Shown here piece by piece: positions 1 through 7,075 of a stretch of 9,056 nucleotides of DNA (positions are counted from its first letter, which is position 1; the number at the start of each line of letters is the position of its first letter). The stretch is from CAWUKT01 sp963923035 (GTDB taxonomy: Bacteria; Bacteroidota; Bacteroidia; J057; JADKCL01). The stretch spans positions 1-9,056 of the forward strand of contig CAWUKT010000139.1 in the NCBI GenBank assembly GCA_963923035.1, given 5' to 3'. The position numbers were made by a program, and so were the translations under genes. The notes beneath the pieces are model-generated. The model did no database searches. It was not told the DNA's origin and saw only the letters and a program-made list of their open reading frames with translations.

Positions 1-162
1 CCCGAAGGAGTTGAGGATCCCGAAGGAGTTGAGGATCCCGAAGGAGTTGAGGATCCCGAAGGAGTTGAGGATCGCGAAGGAGCTGATGAACTCGCAGGAG
101 TTGAGGAATTCGAAGGATTAGAGGACCACGAAGGAGTTGAGGACCACAAAGGTGTCGAAGAA
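1..162 (+). repeat. 18-bp tandem repeat, nine in-frame units
   Basis: Nine consecutive 18-bp units lie in the reading frame of the tape measure gene and encode a six-residue repeat. The first four units (1-72) are identical at the DNA level and read PEGVED. Units five to nine have diverged to REGADE, LAGVEE, FEGLED, HEGVED and HKGVEE. Perfect copies on the left and decayed copies on the right suggest recent expansion at the left side. The array touches the window edge and probably continues beyond it. The encoded peptide is acidic and probably a flexible or extended linker. Confidence 0.95.
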
Positions 163-3100
163 CTCGAAAATGATACCATACCTGAATCGATCCCAAGCCC
201 TGAGGAACCCCACGCCGCAGAAAACCCAGAGAAAAACCAGGAACCGTCGATTACAGATCAAATCGAGGCTATTTTATTCTACCTTGAAAAGGGCAAACTC
301 CCATCCTGGGCAACACCTTGGAACCTCCCCATTGGCCGAATTCTCGCCAACCTAAAAGAAGATCAAAGTCAGCTGTTCGCCTCCTATTTGTTCGTCCAAT
401 GGGAGCAAATTGCTCCTGAGGACAGATCTGTTCATGCCATTCAGCTCATTGAGAGATTGCCCTCCGAGCCCATCGGAGACCTGTTGGCGACCATCATCCC
501 TGTCCCCCCAGAACAATTAGAGTTTGTTGCCGACTTGATGGTGTCATTTTTCCACCAAACCCAGGAATTCATCAGGACGCCAGTGTGGAACGAACCCCAG
601 GAGGCGAAATGGTTTTTGCCCCTTCGATATGCCCTTGACTTCCGGGACCAAGCCAAGAATCTGAGAGAATTTTGGGCGTATGCGGTGGACATGCTGGCAG
701 CAGGAACAGGGAGAGAAGCGAAGGAAATCAAAACGATCCTAAATGACCTTATTTCAGGAGCAATTCAGGAAAATCTCGCTAAATGGGGCGCTATGGGTAC
801 CGTTTTCCAATCCCAAATAGCCCACTCCCCTCAATTGACCCATGCGGAGGGGATCCAATCCGTCAAGGAAGAACAGAAATGGAGGCAGACGAACACTGAT
901 CTAGGAGATACCCAAAACAGCGAAACACCAAGTATAAGGGAAGAAAATGAAGCGAAGCCAGGGCTATTTCCTTCCAACCCCGTCTGGGAAGACCCCTTGG
1001 ACCAGGAAAAGGCAGCCTACGACAGGCTCAAACTGGGAGTGAAATTTATCCTTGAGGGAAAACTCCTCTTGGATGGCCGAGAGATCAAGGCTCCCCAAAT
1101 AAAGCAATTGCTTCGCCAACTGATTTCGGACCGAGGGGTAGAACTAATTGGAGAATTGAGGAAACGATTGCCAAATTTGATTGGAAATCGCGAATCCCAC
1201 CTATTCTCCCGGTTGATCGAACAGCTCGACGACCCTTCCATGCTTCGATTGGTGGATCAGTTCTTGCCTGGGACCCAGGCCCCCATGAAATTATGGGTGA
1301 ACGCCCTCCGGACATGGATCTGGGAAGACCATCTGACCGAAGATTGGATACTCAGGGGAAATCCCTCCATGACGCCGTGGCTGTTTGTATTCAAGGCCAT
1401 CTGGAACAAATCCGAGCGATCAGAATTATTTGCCAACATCTGGGAAGACCTTTGCTTACACATCACGGCCTCCTCAGAAAAAACGATCTCCGACCTGACC
1501 TCAAGATTGAATGCTATCCTGCTTGCAGAAAAATCAAGCGACCAGCAGGATTTGGCTCTGCTTCAAGCTCAACTACGCCGAATCAGCAAAAAATACGACG
1601 AAAACACTCCTCTGAAACAGGATGGAGATGAATTGTTAGAGGAGCCAATTCCGGAGCAAAAGACTGATTTCGAGGAAAAGGCAAACTCCGATCCAGAAGA
1701 AACAGTCGATCCAGATCACGAAGAAATCGACCATGCAGTCGATTCCGAGGAAGTTGAGGGGAGTGAAACCTATCTGGAACTCCTGCTGCACTACCTCGAA
1801 GGAACGAACCTCTATAGAGGCGCTCTGGCTGCCTTGGCCAAGCAGCTTACGCCGCATAAACATAAGCTGTCCTCGGAACATGTCAGACGAATTGCGCAAG
1901 TAGTTGCCAAACAATTGGAACAACCGAACCGAATCCAGGCGGCTGAGATAGGACGCCGATTGATCCAAGTATTGAATTCCAAAGAGATTGTTCTGCTCAT
2001 CCGAGAAATGACTGCCTCTTTCGAGATCAAAACCAAGTCCCTCTTCGAAATTTGGATCCAATACCTCTCGAAGAGTGGTTCCCAAATTCGAATGCTTCAG
2101 CAATTCAAGGAACCCTCTCCCCAATTCTCTTTGCTGCTATGGGTATTTGAAACCCGCTTCAACTTGCCTCCTTTCAATGAACTCTTAGAAGGAAGTCTCT
2201 TCAGGATGGGCTCTACAATGGATTTTTCGGCGAAGGAAATGGCTACCAGATTAAGGACCTTTTTGGCGACTCAAAATGAAGGGAACAATGCTCAAAACCT
2301 CGCCTTGATCGAAGAACTCGATCGGTTTATCCAAAACCCCAACCAAGCTCCATCAGCCGATTCAAAGAGAATCGAGCTCCAAGACAACCCCTTGGAGACT
2401 TCGACCCAGGCGAATACCGCAAAGTCGACCATTTCCCATTCCCCCTCTTCCGAAAAGCAAGATTCCATCCGGGAAATGGAGGCCGAGCAGGAGCATGTTG
2501 AAGAAAATGAGGAGCCAACAACCTTCTTGGGCGAGCTTGTTTTCAAGTTCAATGGGGACGAGCAAGTCAATCTCTCCGATTCAAAGAATCCCGATCTCCT
2601 TGTGAATTTGCAGGATATGCCAGAAGAGTCATCCGGGATTCCAGATGCCATGGCACTTGCCAATCACGAAGAGCAACTGACCTCCGCGATCAAGGAATTG
2701 GATGCCCTATTGGAATACCCGGGATTCCTATCCGGGAGTCCAACTGAGAATCTGGGTGACCTCGTTCCACAACTACGGGCCCACCTTCAGCAGCATAAGG
2801 ACCGTGCCAAAGACCTGTTCAACAACACCTCGTCTCACCCGAATTCCATCCAACGACTCGCTTTCCTTCCCATTGCCTTCACGGAAGCCTTGTTGGAAGC
2901 CGTAATCGAAGGCGATCAGCATTCGACCCTGCTGACATTTTTTGTGGAGCTGCACGGTCTATTCCTTCAAGCGGAGAGGACCACTGAGGCCCGGATTCTG
3001 AGAGAGCACTCCTTGCTACACTTTGGGGCCGCGACGAATCCCCCCGAGGACCTTCCAAATTACCTGACTAGCATTGCCGAATACCTTTCCCAGAATAGCG

Positions 3101-3807
3101 CACTTGCTAGGGAAGAAATCTTGCGTGATTTAATGACATTCACTTCCGTTCTTGCTGAAGAACTCGAATTGGAGATTGCTCCGACGTTAAGTGCCTGGAA
3201 AGACGAGATAGAGGCTTTCTCGGATCAAAGTCAAAAAGAGGTTAAGTTCCCGGAGGAAAAGGCAGATCCCCATCCCGCCCCCTCCTCGGAAGCGATTCCA
3301 ATAGACAATGCTGGGATGTTCATCATTTTTGCAATCCTTCCCGCAATCCTCAAAAATGTTGGTTATTTGGAACCAGGAAATGATTTCAAGGACGAAGCCA
3401 CCCGCATCAGGGCGGCAAGTTGGCTCCGGTACTTGATTCGTCCGGATAACGAAGGTCAACCGAAGGATGAATCTCTCCTCCGGATATTGATGGGGCTGAA
3501 TGAAGAAAGCGAGCTTCTCCCGGGGAAGGAATTGTCAGAGTCGGAAATGAGCATGGCTCACCAAACTTTGTCCGCCATTTTAGAGTCCTGGCCCGGCATG
3601 GAAGAGCTTGGTACAGATGAATTTAGAAAGAATTGGTTGCAGCGACGAGGGCAGGTATACGCGGAAAAAGTTCACCAGTGGAAATTGTTCGTAAAAAGAA
3701 GGGGAATGGACGGCTTGATTGATCGACTTCCCTGGCCCTATCAGCAATTCCAAGCTCCGTGGACGGCAAACAAAATTCAAGTTTCGTGGAATGACGTTGA
3801 AGGGTAA
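1..3807 (+). CDS. Contractile injection system tape measure protein (CIS_TMP type), 5' end outside the window
   Basis: In contractile injection systems the tape measure protein fills the inner tube and sets its length during assembly. The frame is open from base 1, so only the last 1268 residues are visible and the start lies to the left. An in-frame TTG at 388 is not the start, because coding sequence continues upstream. Visible parts, counted from base 1: a tandem repeat (residues 1-54); a first module with 'LFYLEKGKLPSWATPW' (about 92-107); a related module near 341-440 ('FILEGKL'); a third near 590-690 ('LLHYLEG'); a fourth near 890-970. Acidic, probably disordered linkers separate them (for example 541-589). 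The C-terminal domain (about 1100-1265) is diagnostic: IDNAG at 1101-1105, then RAASWLRYL, a WxLFVKRRG stretch, LPW at 1243-1245, PW at 1253-1254 and a final VSW. No membrane segment or catalytic motif is seen. The family match is from recalled motifs and is strong. Confidence 0.92.
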   Translation, partial: PEGVEDPEGVEDPEGVEDPEGVEDREGADELAGVEEFEGLEDHEGVEDHKGVEELENDTIPESIPSPEEPHAAENPEKNQEPSITDQIEAILFYLEKGKLPSWATPWNLPIGRILANLKEDQSQLFASYLFVQWEQIAPEDRSVHAIQLIERLPSEPIGDLLATIIPVPPEQLEFVADLMVSFFHQTQEFIRTPVWNEPQEAKWFLPLRYALDFRDQAKNLREFWAYAVDMLAAGTGREAKEIKTILNDLISGAIQENLAKWGAMGTVFQSQIAHSPQLTHAEGIQSVKEEQKWRQTNTDLGDTQNSETPSIREENEAKPGLFPSNPVWEDPLDQEKAAYDRLKLGVKFILEGKLLLDGREIKAPQIKQLLRQLISDRGVELIGELRKRLPNLIGNRESHLFSRLIEQLDDPSMLRLVDQFLPGTQAPMKLWVNALRTWIWEDHLTEDWILRGNPSMTPWLFVFKAIWNKSERSELFANIWEDLCLHITASSEKTISDLTSRLNAILLAEKSSDQQDLALLQAQLRRISKKYDENTPLKQDGDELLEEPIPEQKTDFEEKANSDPEETVDPDHEEIDHAVDSEEVEGSETYLELLLHYLEGTNLYRGALAALAKQLTPHKHKLSSEHVRRIAQVVAKQLEQPNRIQAAEIGRRLIQVLNSKEIVLLIREMTASFEIKTKSLFEIWIQYLSKSGSQIRMLQQFKEPSPQFSLLLWVFETRFNLPPFNELLEGSLFRMGSTMDFSAKEMATRLRTFLATQNEGNNAQNLALIEELDRFIQNPNQAPSADSKRIELQDNPLETSTQANTAKSTISHSPSSEKQDSIREMEAEQEHVEENEEPTTFLGELVFKFNGDEQVNLSDSKNPDLLVNLQDMPEESSGIPDAMALANHEEQLTSAIKELDALLEYPGFLSGSPTENLGDLVPQLRAHLQQHKDRAKDLFNNTSSHPNSIQRLAFLPIAFTEALLEAVIEGDQHSTLLTFFVELHGLFLQAERTTEARILREHSLLHFGAATNPPEDLPNYLTSIAEYLSQNSALAREEILRDLMTFTSVLAEELELEIAPTLSAWKDEIEAFSDQSQKEVKFPEEKADPHPAPSSEAIPIDNAGMFIIFAILPAILKNVGYLEPGNDFKDEATRIRAASWLRYLIRPDNEGQPKDESLLRILMGLNEESELLPGKELSESEMSMAHQTLSAILESWPGMEELGTDEFRKNWLQRRGQVYAEKVHQWKLFVKRRGMDGLIDRLPWPYQQFQAPWTANKIQVSWNDVEG
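3295..3795 (+). other. Conserved C-terminal CIS_TMP domain of the tape measure protein
   Basis: This is the best conserved part of the family. It begins with a short hydrophobic strand and helix around IDNAG, which in relatives reads like 'NAGL..L.P.LP.LF..LG'. It continues with an RAASWLRYL helix, a region matching the family's 'L...L.G' segment, a QRRGQVY segment that matches the family's 'LQREG.L', a WKLFVKRRGMDGLIDRLPW block, and an APW...QVSW end. Order and spacing follow the family as I remember it, which is why the tape measure call is firm despite the missing N-terminus. Confidence 0.88.
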
Positions 3808-3960
3808 CCAACTGAAAGGGGGAAGGCATCAAGTCCATTGGTGATTTTCGGAAGTGCGGGATCTGGGAGAAAAAGAAAATAATCCTGGAAAAAGGGGAAA
3901 TGAATAGATGATTGTAGGGCAATATAGAGTAGGGTTGCTCGGGGAAAGAAGAATGGATGC

Positions 3961-3977
3961 AAAGAAAAAGTTTCTTT
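3961..3977. repeat. Perfect 7-bp inverted repeat with 3-base loop
   Basis: AAAGAAA (3961-3967) pairs with TTTCTTT (3971-3977) across a three-base spacer. The arms are AT-rich, so an RNA hairpin would be weak. It lies upstream of both possible starts of the cargo gene and could be a protein-binding site or chance in AT-rich DNA. A further short one, GGAAAC/GTTTCC (3981-3996), follows immediately. Confidence 0.35.
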
Positions 3978-3982
3978 TATGG

Positions 3983-4051
3983 AAACAAATGTTTCCTCGC
4001 ATCTAGTCATTGTCAATCATACTCTCGTTTATCAATCACAATCATTTGTTT
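3983..4051. repeat. 9-bp inverted repeat in the putative leader of the cargo gene
   Basis: AAACAAATG (3983-3991) is the exact reverse complement of CATTTGTTT (4043-4051). Two G-U pairs could lengthen the stem in RNA. The loop would be 51 bases. The right arm runs into a T tract (4049-4055) that ends one base before the preferred ATG at 4057, so a folded leader would place the stem directly at the start codon. This suggests possible translational or attenuation control, but AT-rich sequence gives such matches by chance fairly often. Confidence 0.3.
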
Positions 4052-4056
4052 TTTTC

Positions 4057-7038
4057 ATGGAAGAGTCATTTCAACATCGGCAAGATGCCGATGCCGAACA
4101 GGTAAACCAACTTCAAACCCATCCCCTCACCGCCTCCGTCGGCGGCAACAGCATGCCTCCCCCTGCCTTTCAGTTGAGTGCAGGCCCAACCGAGGCGGCT
4201 GAGCCGACCTCAACGGGCCCGGTATTGCCCGAGACTGGGAGCGGATTTGCCAGTATCGTGCCACCGGCCAGCCCGGGCGGGAGCACTATCCAGGCCAAAT
4301 TTACCGAGTACACCGATGCGGGTTCCGGAGCCACCATGTACCGGGACGAAGACACCGGGGACACTTACGAATTTCATGCCCACCACCCCATGGGCTATGT
4401 CCTCAAGAATTCCCAATTCATCGTAGTAATCAATTCCTCCGGCGACCTCGTCGAAAAGCACCCCAACCACGAGATGCAATTGGATGAATCGGTCGACACG
4501 GGCAGTTCAACCGGCACCGGAGACCTGGCCACCCTGGACCAGTCTACGAGCGCGGATACCCTCTATTATCCCCTGGAAACGGGGATGGACAACCTACGGG
4601 AAACCGGTATCAATCCCACCAAGCTGACCACGGAGCTGACCTCTCAGATCTCCATGATCCCGGTAGCCCAGGGTGAACTTGGGCCGGCAACGGCGGGTTT
4701 TGCGGAGTTCAAATACGCCCCCGGCCAAATCTGGGTGACCCAGATCCAACTCGGGGACAAGGACCGTCCCGAAACCCGCTTCGACAACCAGGAATCCCAT
4801 ACCGTTGCCTGGACCCTGGTCCGGAGTGGCCTCATGGGACTTGCCAACCAGAGCTTGGAACATTTCATTATGTACCTGGCCGAGGAGTTTAAAGAAATGG
4901 AGCCGCTGGTCAAGACCTTGGAAGCGAAAAGCATGATGGCCGTGGTATCCGGCCTGAGCATCATCCAGACCATGCTCCAGGGAAAATTGCCCATCGACCG
5001 CTGGCAGCAATTGACCTCGAAGCTACTCGTCCATTACCTTCAGGTCTATCAATTGAGTTCGTCTTCGACCTATAAACGCGGCAAGGCGAATGGCCACGGG
5101 GAGTACCATGCGCGGACGAGATTGGAGCGGGACGAACTCAATGCCTCTCAGGGCAATCCCACCCGGGCCACCGGCAAGATCGCCCTGGACTGTGCCAAGC
5201 TATTGGACGTCCAATTCCGGGTGGATTCCCTGGGCGTGCAGGAATACGCCACCGCCGTCGGCCACTGGACCAAGATGTTGCAATCGGCGTTTCCCCACCT
5301 GATGCACAATTACCAGGACCAAATTTCCAAACCGGTCTACGGGAAACAACTGGCCAAGAGCTTCAAGGATGAATTGGGGATTCCCCGGACCCAGTCGGTC
5401 ACCGTAAAGGATTTGTTGGCGAAGTATGACATCGTGATGGCCACAACCCCCAAGCCCGCCGAAGAACGGACCTTGGAACAGGTGAATTTGCTCCGGTCCA
5501 GTTTGGGCCGGCTGGGAACCAACTTTGTCGCGAACATCGGGGTGGCGCCTCATACCCAGGGGCAGCGGGGCGCGCGTCGGATCAGTGATACCGTGACCAT
5601 CGAAGACATGGCCTATTCCTACGCCCATTTGTCGGTCAGTGATGTGCAGGTAAGCGACTATGATCGCCCCAAAACGAAATTCATCAAAGATCAGAAATCC
5701 CATACCGTGCCCTGGACCCTGGCCCGTAACCACATCATTAGCTTTCAGGGCAAGTCGATTCAGGCCCTGATGGAATACCTGTTCGGGCGCTTCCAGGAAT
5801 TGGGATTGGAGATCAAAATTGATGAAGGCAAGAAGATCGCGCAGGATGGAATCGCTCTGATCAAAGCCAACTCGTCGAAGATGCTGCCCATCGATGAGTG
5901 GCAACGCATCGTCAGCGAGCTGGTTCGCAAGTATTTCATTGCGTACCAGGCCGCCGAATCGACGACCTATGTCAACCCCGAAGAGGCCGAGCGGGCGCTC
6001 GGCCACGGAGAGGCTTCCAACATGGCTGTCCTGCGCCGGAACGAGCATACCATCGAGAACCACGATGGAACCCTCGACGATGAGCCGCGTATCCTCAAAG
6101 CCATCAAAGGGATGTTCGATGCGGAGTATACCTCGACCCTGTCCGAAGCGGGGATCAAGCAAGCCTTCCTCGGCATGCAACACAAGCTCAAGGCAACCTT
6201 CCCCTTGGTCAGCAAGCATTTCCTCGACAAGGCCGTCACCCAAATGTCAGCCGAGAAGAAAGGGTTCGGCTTGAGGACCCTGGGCGAGATCGTCGCCGAC
6301 GATTCGATTGCAGTTGACCGGTCGGGATTTGAATCCCTTGCGGTCCACGATCCCTTTACCGAAGCCAGTTATGTCTTTTCGCCGGCCGACCTGGTCGATG
6401 CGACCGGAACCGTCCAGGCTCACCACATGGACACCTTCCGGACCGCCTATCGCCAGGATGTGGCGGCGTCCAGTGCCTACCTGACGGAGGCCGAAGGGAA
6501 TTTGGCGGCCCAGCACCTGGGGATCACCGTTCAGGTATATGAAGGTGATTTGCCGGCTGGATGGGCGCGGGTCGAGAACCCCGGAAGCGGACATTGCTTG
6601 CTCCATGCTTTGGTTCAGGCCCGGGCAGCAGCCAACGGACTGGCCATCCCCGCCGGGGCGACAAGTGGGGAGATTGCGGCCCTTCGGACCTATATCGGAG
6701 GAAACCTCGGCAATGACATCATTGATCCCTTGATTGTCGCGGCCGTCGTCGGGCGGATCATGGGGGTCCCGGAGCCTGGGCTGGGGGCCAATATGCGCGG
6801 CCTGTTGGTCCATCCCTCCATCACTGTTGCCGCACAGATCGAATCCGGTAAGAGTTCTACGTCTACTTCGAAGGGCTCTTCCAGCAGCAGTAGTTCGGGG
6901 AAAGAGGTCAAGAAGAAGGACCACGGGGGAATGGACCTGGATGTGGCCATTGCTACCTTCGGGAGCGGAGTGGCCTTGCCCGGAATCGCATTGTTGCATA
7001 CGGGTGCCCACTACGTGATGATCCGTCGGACCAGCTAA
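4057..7038 (+). CDS. Putative eCIS cargo/effector protein with two repeated helical domains and a C-terminal OTU-like cysteine protease region
   Basis: I infer a protein loaded into or onto the contractile injection system and delivered to a target cell. The preferred start is ATG 4057 (993 residues). ATG 3979 is in frame and would add 26 residues, but their codons are AT-rich and unlike the rest of the gene. Neither start has a clear Shine-Dalgarno. Counted from 4057: a proline-rich tag PPPAFQL at 34-40, similar to one I recall near the N-terminus of many eCIS-associated proteins; a Gly/Thr/Ser-rich region to about 180; helical domain copy one (217-423) and copy two (517-727), each with RPxT-x-F, SHTV-x-WTL, LPID-x-W and GHGE motifs; then a C-terminal region with a candidate catalytic Cys at 847 (NPGSGHCL) and a His at 985 (GAHY). 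There is no HExxH, so it is not a DUF4157 metallopeptidase-like protein. No signal peptide or membrane segment is evident. It follows the tape measure gene on the same strand. Confidence 0.75.
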   Translation: MEESFQHRQDADAEQVNQLQTHPLTASVGGNSMPPPAFQLSAGPTEAAEPTSTGPVLPETGSGFASIVPPASPGGSTIQAKFTEYTDAGSGATMYRDEDTGDTYEFHAHHPMGYVLKNSQFIVVINSSGDLVEKHPNHEMQLDESVDTGSSTGTGDLATLDQSTSADTLYYPLETGMDNLRETGINPTKLTTELTSQISMIPVAQGELGPATAGFAEFKYAPGQIWVTQIQLGDKDRPETRFDNQESHTVAWTLVRSGLMGLANQSLEHFIMYLAEEFKEMEPLVKTLEAKSMMAVVSGLSIIQTMLQGKLPIDRWQQLTSKLLVHYLQVYQLSSSSTYKRGKANGHGEYHARTRLERDELNASQGNPTRATGKIALDCAKLLDVQFRVDSLGVQEYATAVGHWTKMLQSAFPHLMHNYQDQISKPVYGKQLAKSFKDELGIPRTQSVTVKDLLAKYDIVMATTPKPAEERTLEQVNLLRSSLGRLGTNFVANIGVAPHTQGQRGARRISDTVTIEDMAYSYAHLSVSDVQVSDYDRPKTKFIKDQKSHTVPWTLARNHIISFQGKSIQALMEYLFGRFQELGLEIKIDEGKKIAQDGIALIKANSSKMLPIDEWQRIVSELVRKYFIAYQAAESTTYVNPEEAERALGHGEASNMAVLRRNEHTIENHDGTLDDEPRILKAIKGMFDAEYTSTLSEAGIKQAFLGMQHKLKATFPLVSKHFLDKAVTQMSAEKKGFGLRTLGEIVADDSIAVDRSGFESLAVHDPFTEASYVFSPADLVDATGTVQAHHMDTFRTAYRQDVAASSAYLTEAEGNLAAQHLGITVQVYEGDLPAGWARVENPGSGHCLLHALVQARAAANGLAIPAGATSGEIAALRTYIGGNLGNDIIDPLIVAAVVGRIMGVPEPGLGANMRGLLVHPSITVAAQIESGKSSTSTSKGSSSSSSSGKEVKKKDHGGMDLDVAIATFGSGVALPGIALLHTGAHYVMIRRTS
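4705..5325 (+). repeat. Helical domain, copy 1 of an internal duplication in the cargo protein
   Basis: Residues 217-423 counted from ATG 4057. Landmarks in order are RPETRF, SHTVAWTL, a long amphipathic helical stretch, LPIDRWQQ, STY, GHGE, and a closing helix ending in FPHLMHNYQDQI. The same landmarks recur in the same order about 300 residues later. At the DNA level the SHTV-WTL segment (4795-4823) matches the second copy (5698-5726) at 26 of 29 bases. Function unknown; it may be a structural or carrier domain rather than the toxic part. Confidence 0.8.
5605..6237 (+). repeat. Helical domain, copy 2 of an internal duplication in the cargo protein
   Basis: Residues 517-727 counted from ATG 4057. 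It carries RPKTKF, SHTVPWTL, LPIDEWQR, STTY, GHGE and a closing FPLVSKHFLDKA helix, aligned to copy 1 with an offset of 299-302 residues and one small indel near the start. Most other positions have diverged, so the duplication is old, while the W, H, P and D landmarks are kept. This suggests the landmarks form a fold core or binding site. Confidence 0.8.
6319..7035 (+). other. OTU-like cysteine protease region (candidate effector domain)
   Basis: OTU proteases cleave ubiquitin or ubiquitin-like conjugates through a Cys-His pair, with Cys in a GDGxCL-type motif before a helix and His in a late H-Y strand. Here G-S-G-H-C-L-L-H-A-L (Cys codon 6595) precedes a helix, and GAHYVMI (His codon 7009) lies eight residues before the stop. 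Cys-His spacing is 138 residues, compatible with the fold once the Ser-rich insert is allowed for. The usual Asp three residues before Cys is Ser. A segment resembling the OTU 'Y-x-t-E...LA..LGI.V.V' element sits before the Cys motif, not after it. Other papain-like folds remain possible. Confidence 0.5.
6844..6930 (+). other. Serine-rich, lysine-flanked low-complexity segment inside the protease-like region
   Basis: The segment encodes about 29 residues rich in Ser, Thr, Lys and Gly, including seven serines in a row and a KKK run. It lies between the candidate Cys and His. It is probably a surface loop or flexible insert. The Ser codons are mixed (TCT, TCC, AGC, AGT, TCG), so this is not a simple microsatellite. 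Confidence 0.8.
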
Positions 7039-7075
7039 GTCGTAGACAAGGAGTAGAATCGGATGTCCCTGGGGA
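7039..7075. other. Short convergent intergenic region
   Basis: Only 37 bp separate the stop codon of the cargo gene (TAA, ending at 7038) from the stop codon of the flavoprotein gene on the other strand (TGA, ending at 7076). There is a weak imperfect hairpin around 7063-7078 without a U tract on either side. I do not call a bidirectional terminator. Confidence 0.6.

Larger units (their letters stand above)
3808..4056. other. AT-rich intergenic region between tape measure and cargo genes
   Basis: This 249-bp gap separates two genes on the same strand. It is purine-rich in its middle and AT-rich at its right end. I see no convincing GC-rich hairpin with a U tract, so no rho-independent terminator is called after the tape measure gene. 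I also see no promoter matching the sigma-70 or Bacteroidota consensus with proper spacing. The right end holds several short inverted repeats. A tiny open frame at 3953-4006 (17 codons) is preceded by a purine run, but it is too short to support as a gene. Confidence 0.6.

Noticed and set aside
388..3807. TTG at 388 as the start of the tape measure gene
   Set aside because: The same frame is open to base 1 and encodes the acidic repeat and the diagnostic LPSW-type module upstream, so 388 is internal.
3808..3860. Terminator after the tape measure gene
   Set aside because: No GC-rich stem followed by a T run was found, only short imperfect pairings.
3953..4006. Small open frame of 17 codons starting at ATG 3953
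   Set aside because: A purine-rich run precedes it, but it is too short, lacks any recognisable product and overlaps the AT-rich leader.
4010..4048. Bacteroidota-type promoter (TTG and TAnnTTTG) before the cargo gene
   Set aside because: TTG at 4010 and ATCATTTG at 4041 are spaced by 28 bases rather than about 19, and the second box misses two key bases.
3979..4056. N-terminal extension of the cargo protein from ATG 3979
   Set aside because: Its codons are AT-rich and unlike the rest of the gene, and it overlaps inverted repeats. It is kept as an alternative because neither start has a clear ribosome binding site.
5200..7011. Two long adjacent open frames on the minus strand (5200-6243 and 6247-7011) opposite the cargo gene
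   Set aside because: They lie in the same frame antisense to a well-supported gene. Their proteins show no recognisable motif and look like reversed codon bias, with His/Gly/Phe/Leu enrichment. They are shadows of the plus-strand gene.
4057..7038. DUF4157-type (eCIS core) metallopeptidase-like protein
   Set aside because: No HExxH motif occurs anywhere in the protein; only the proline-rich tag and context resemble that group.
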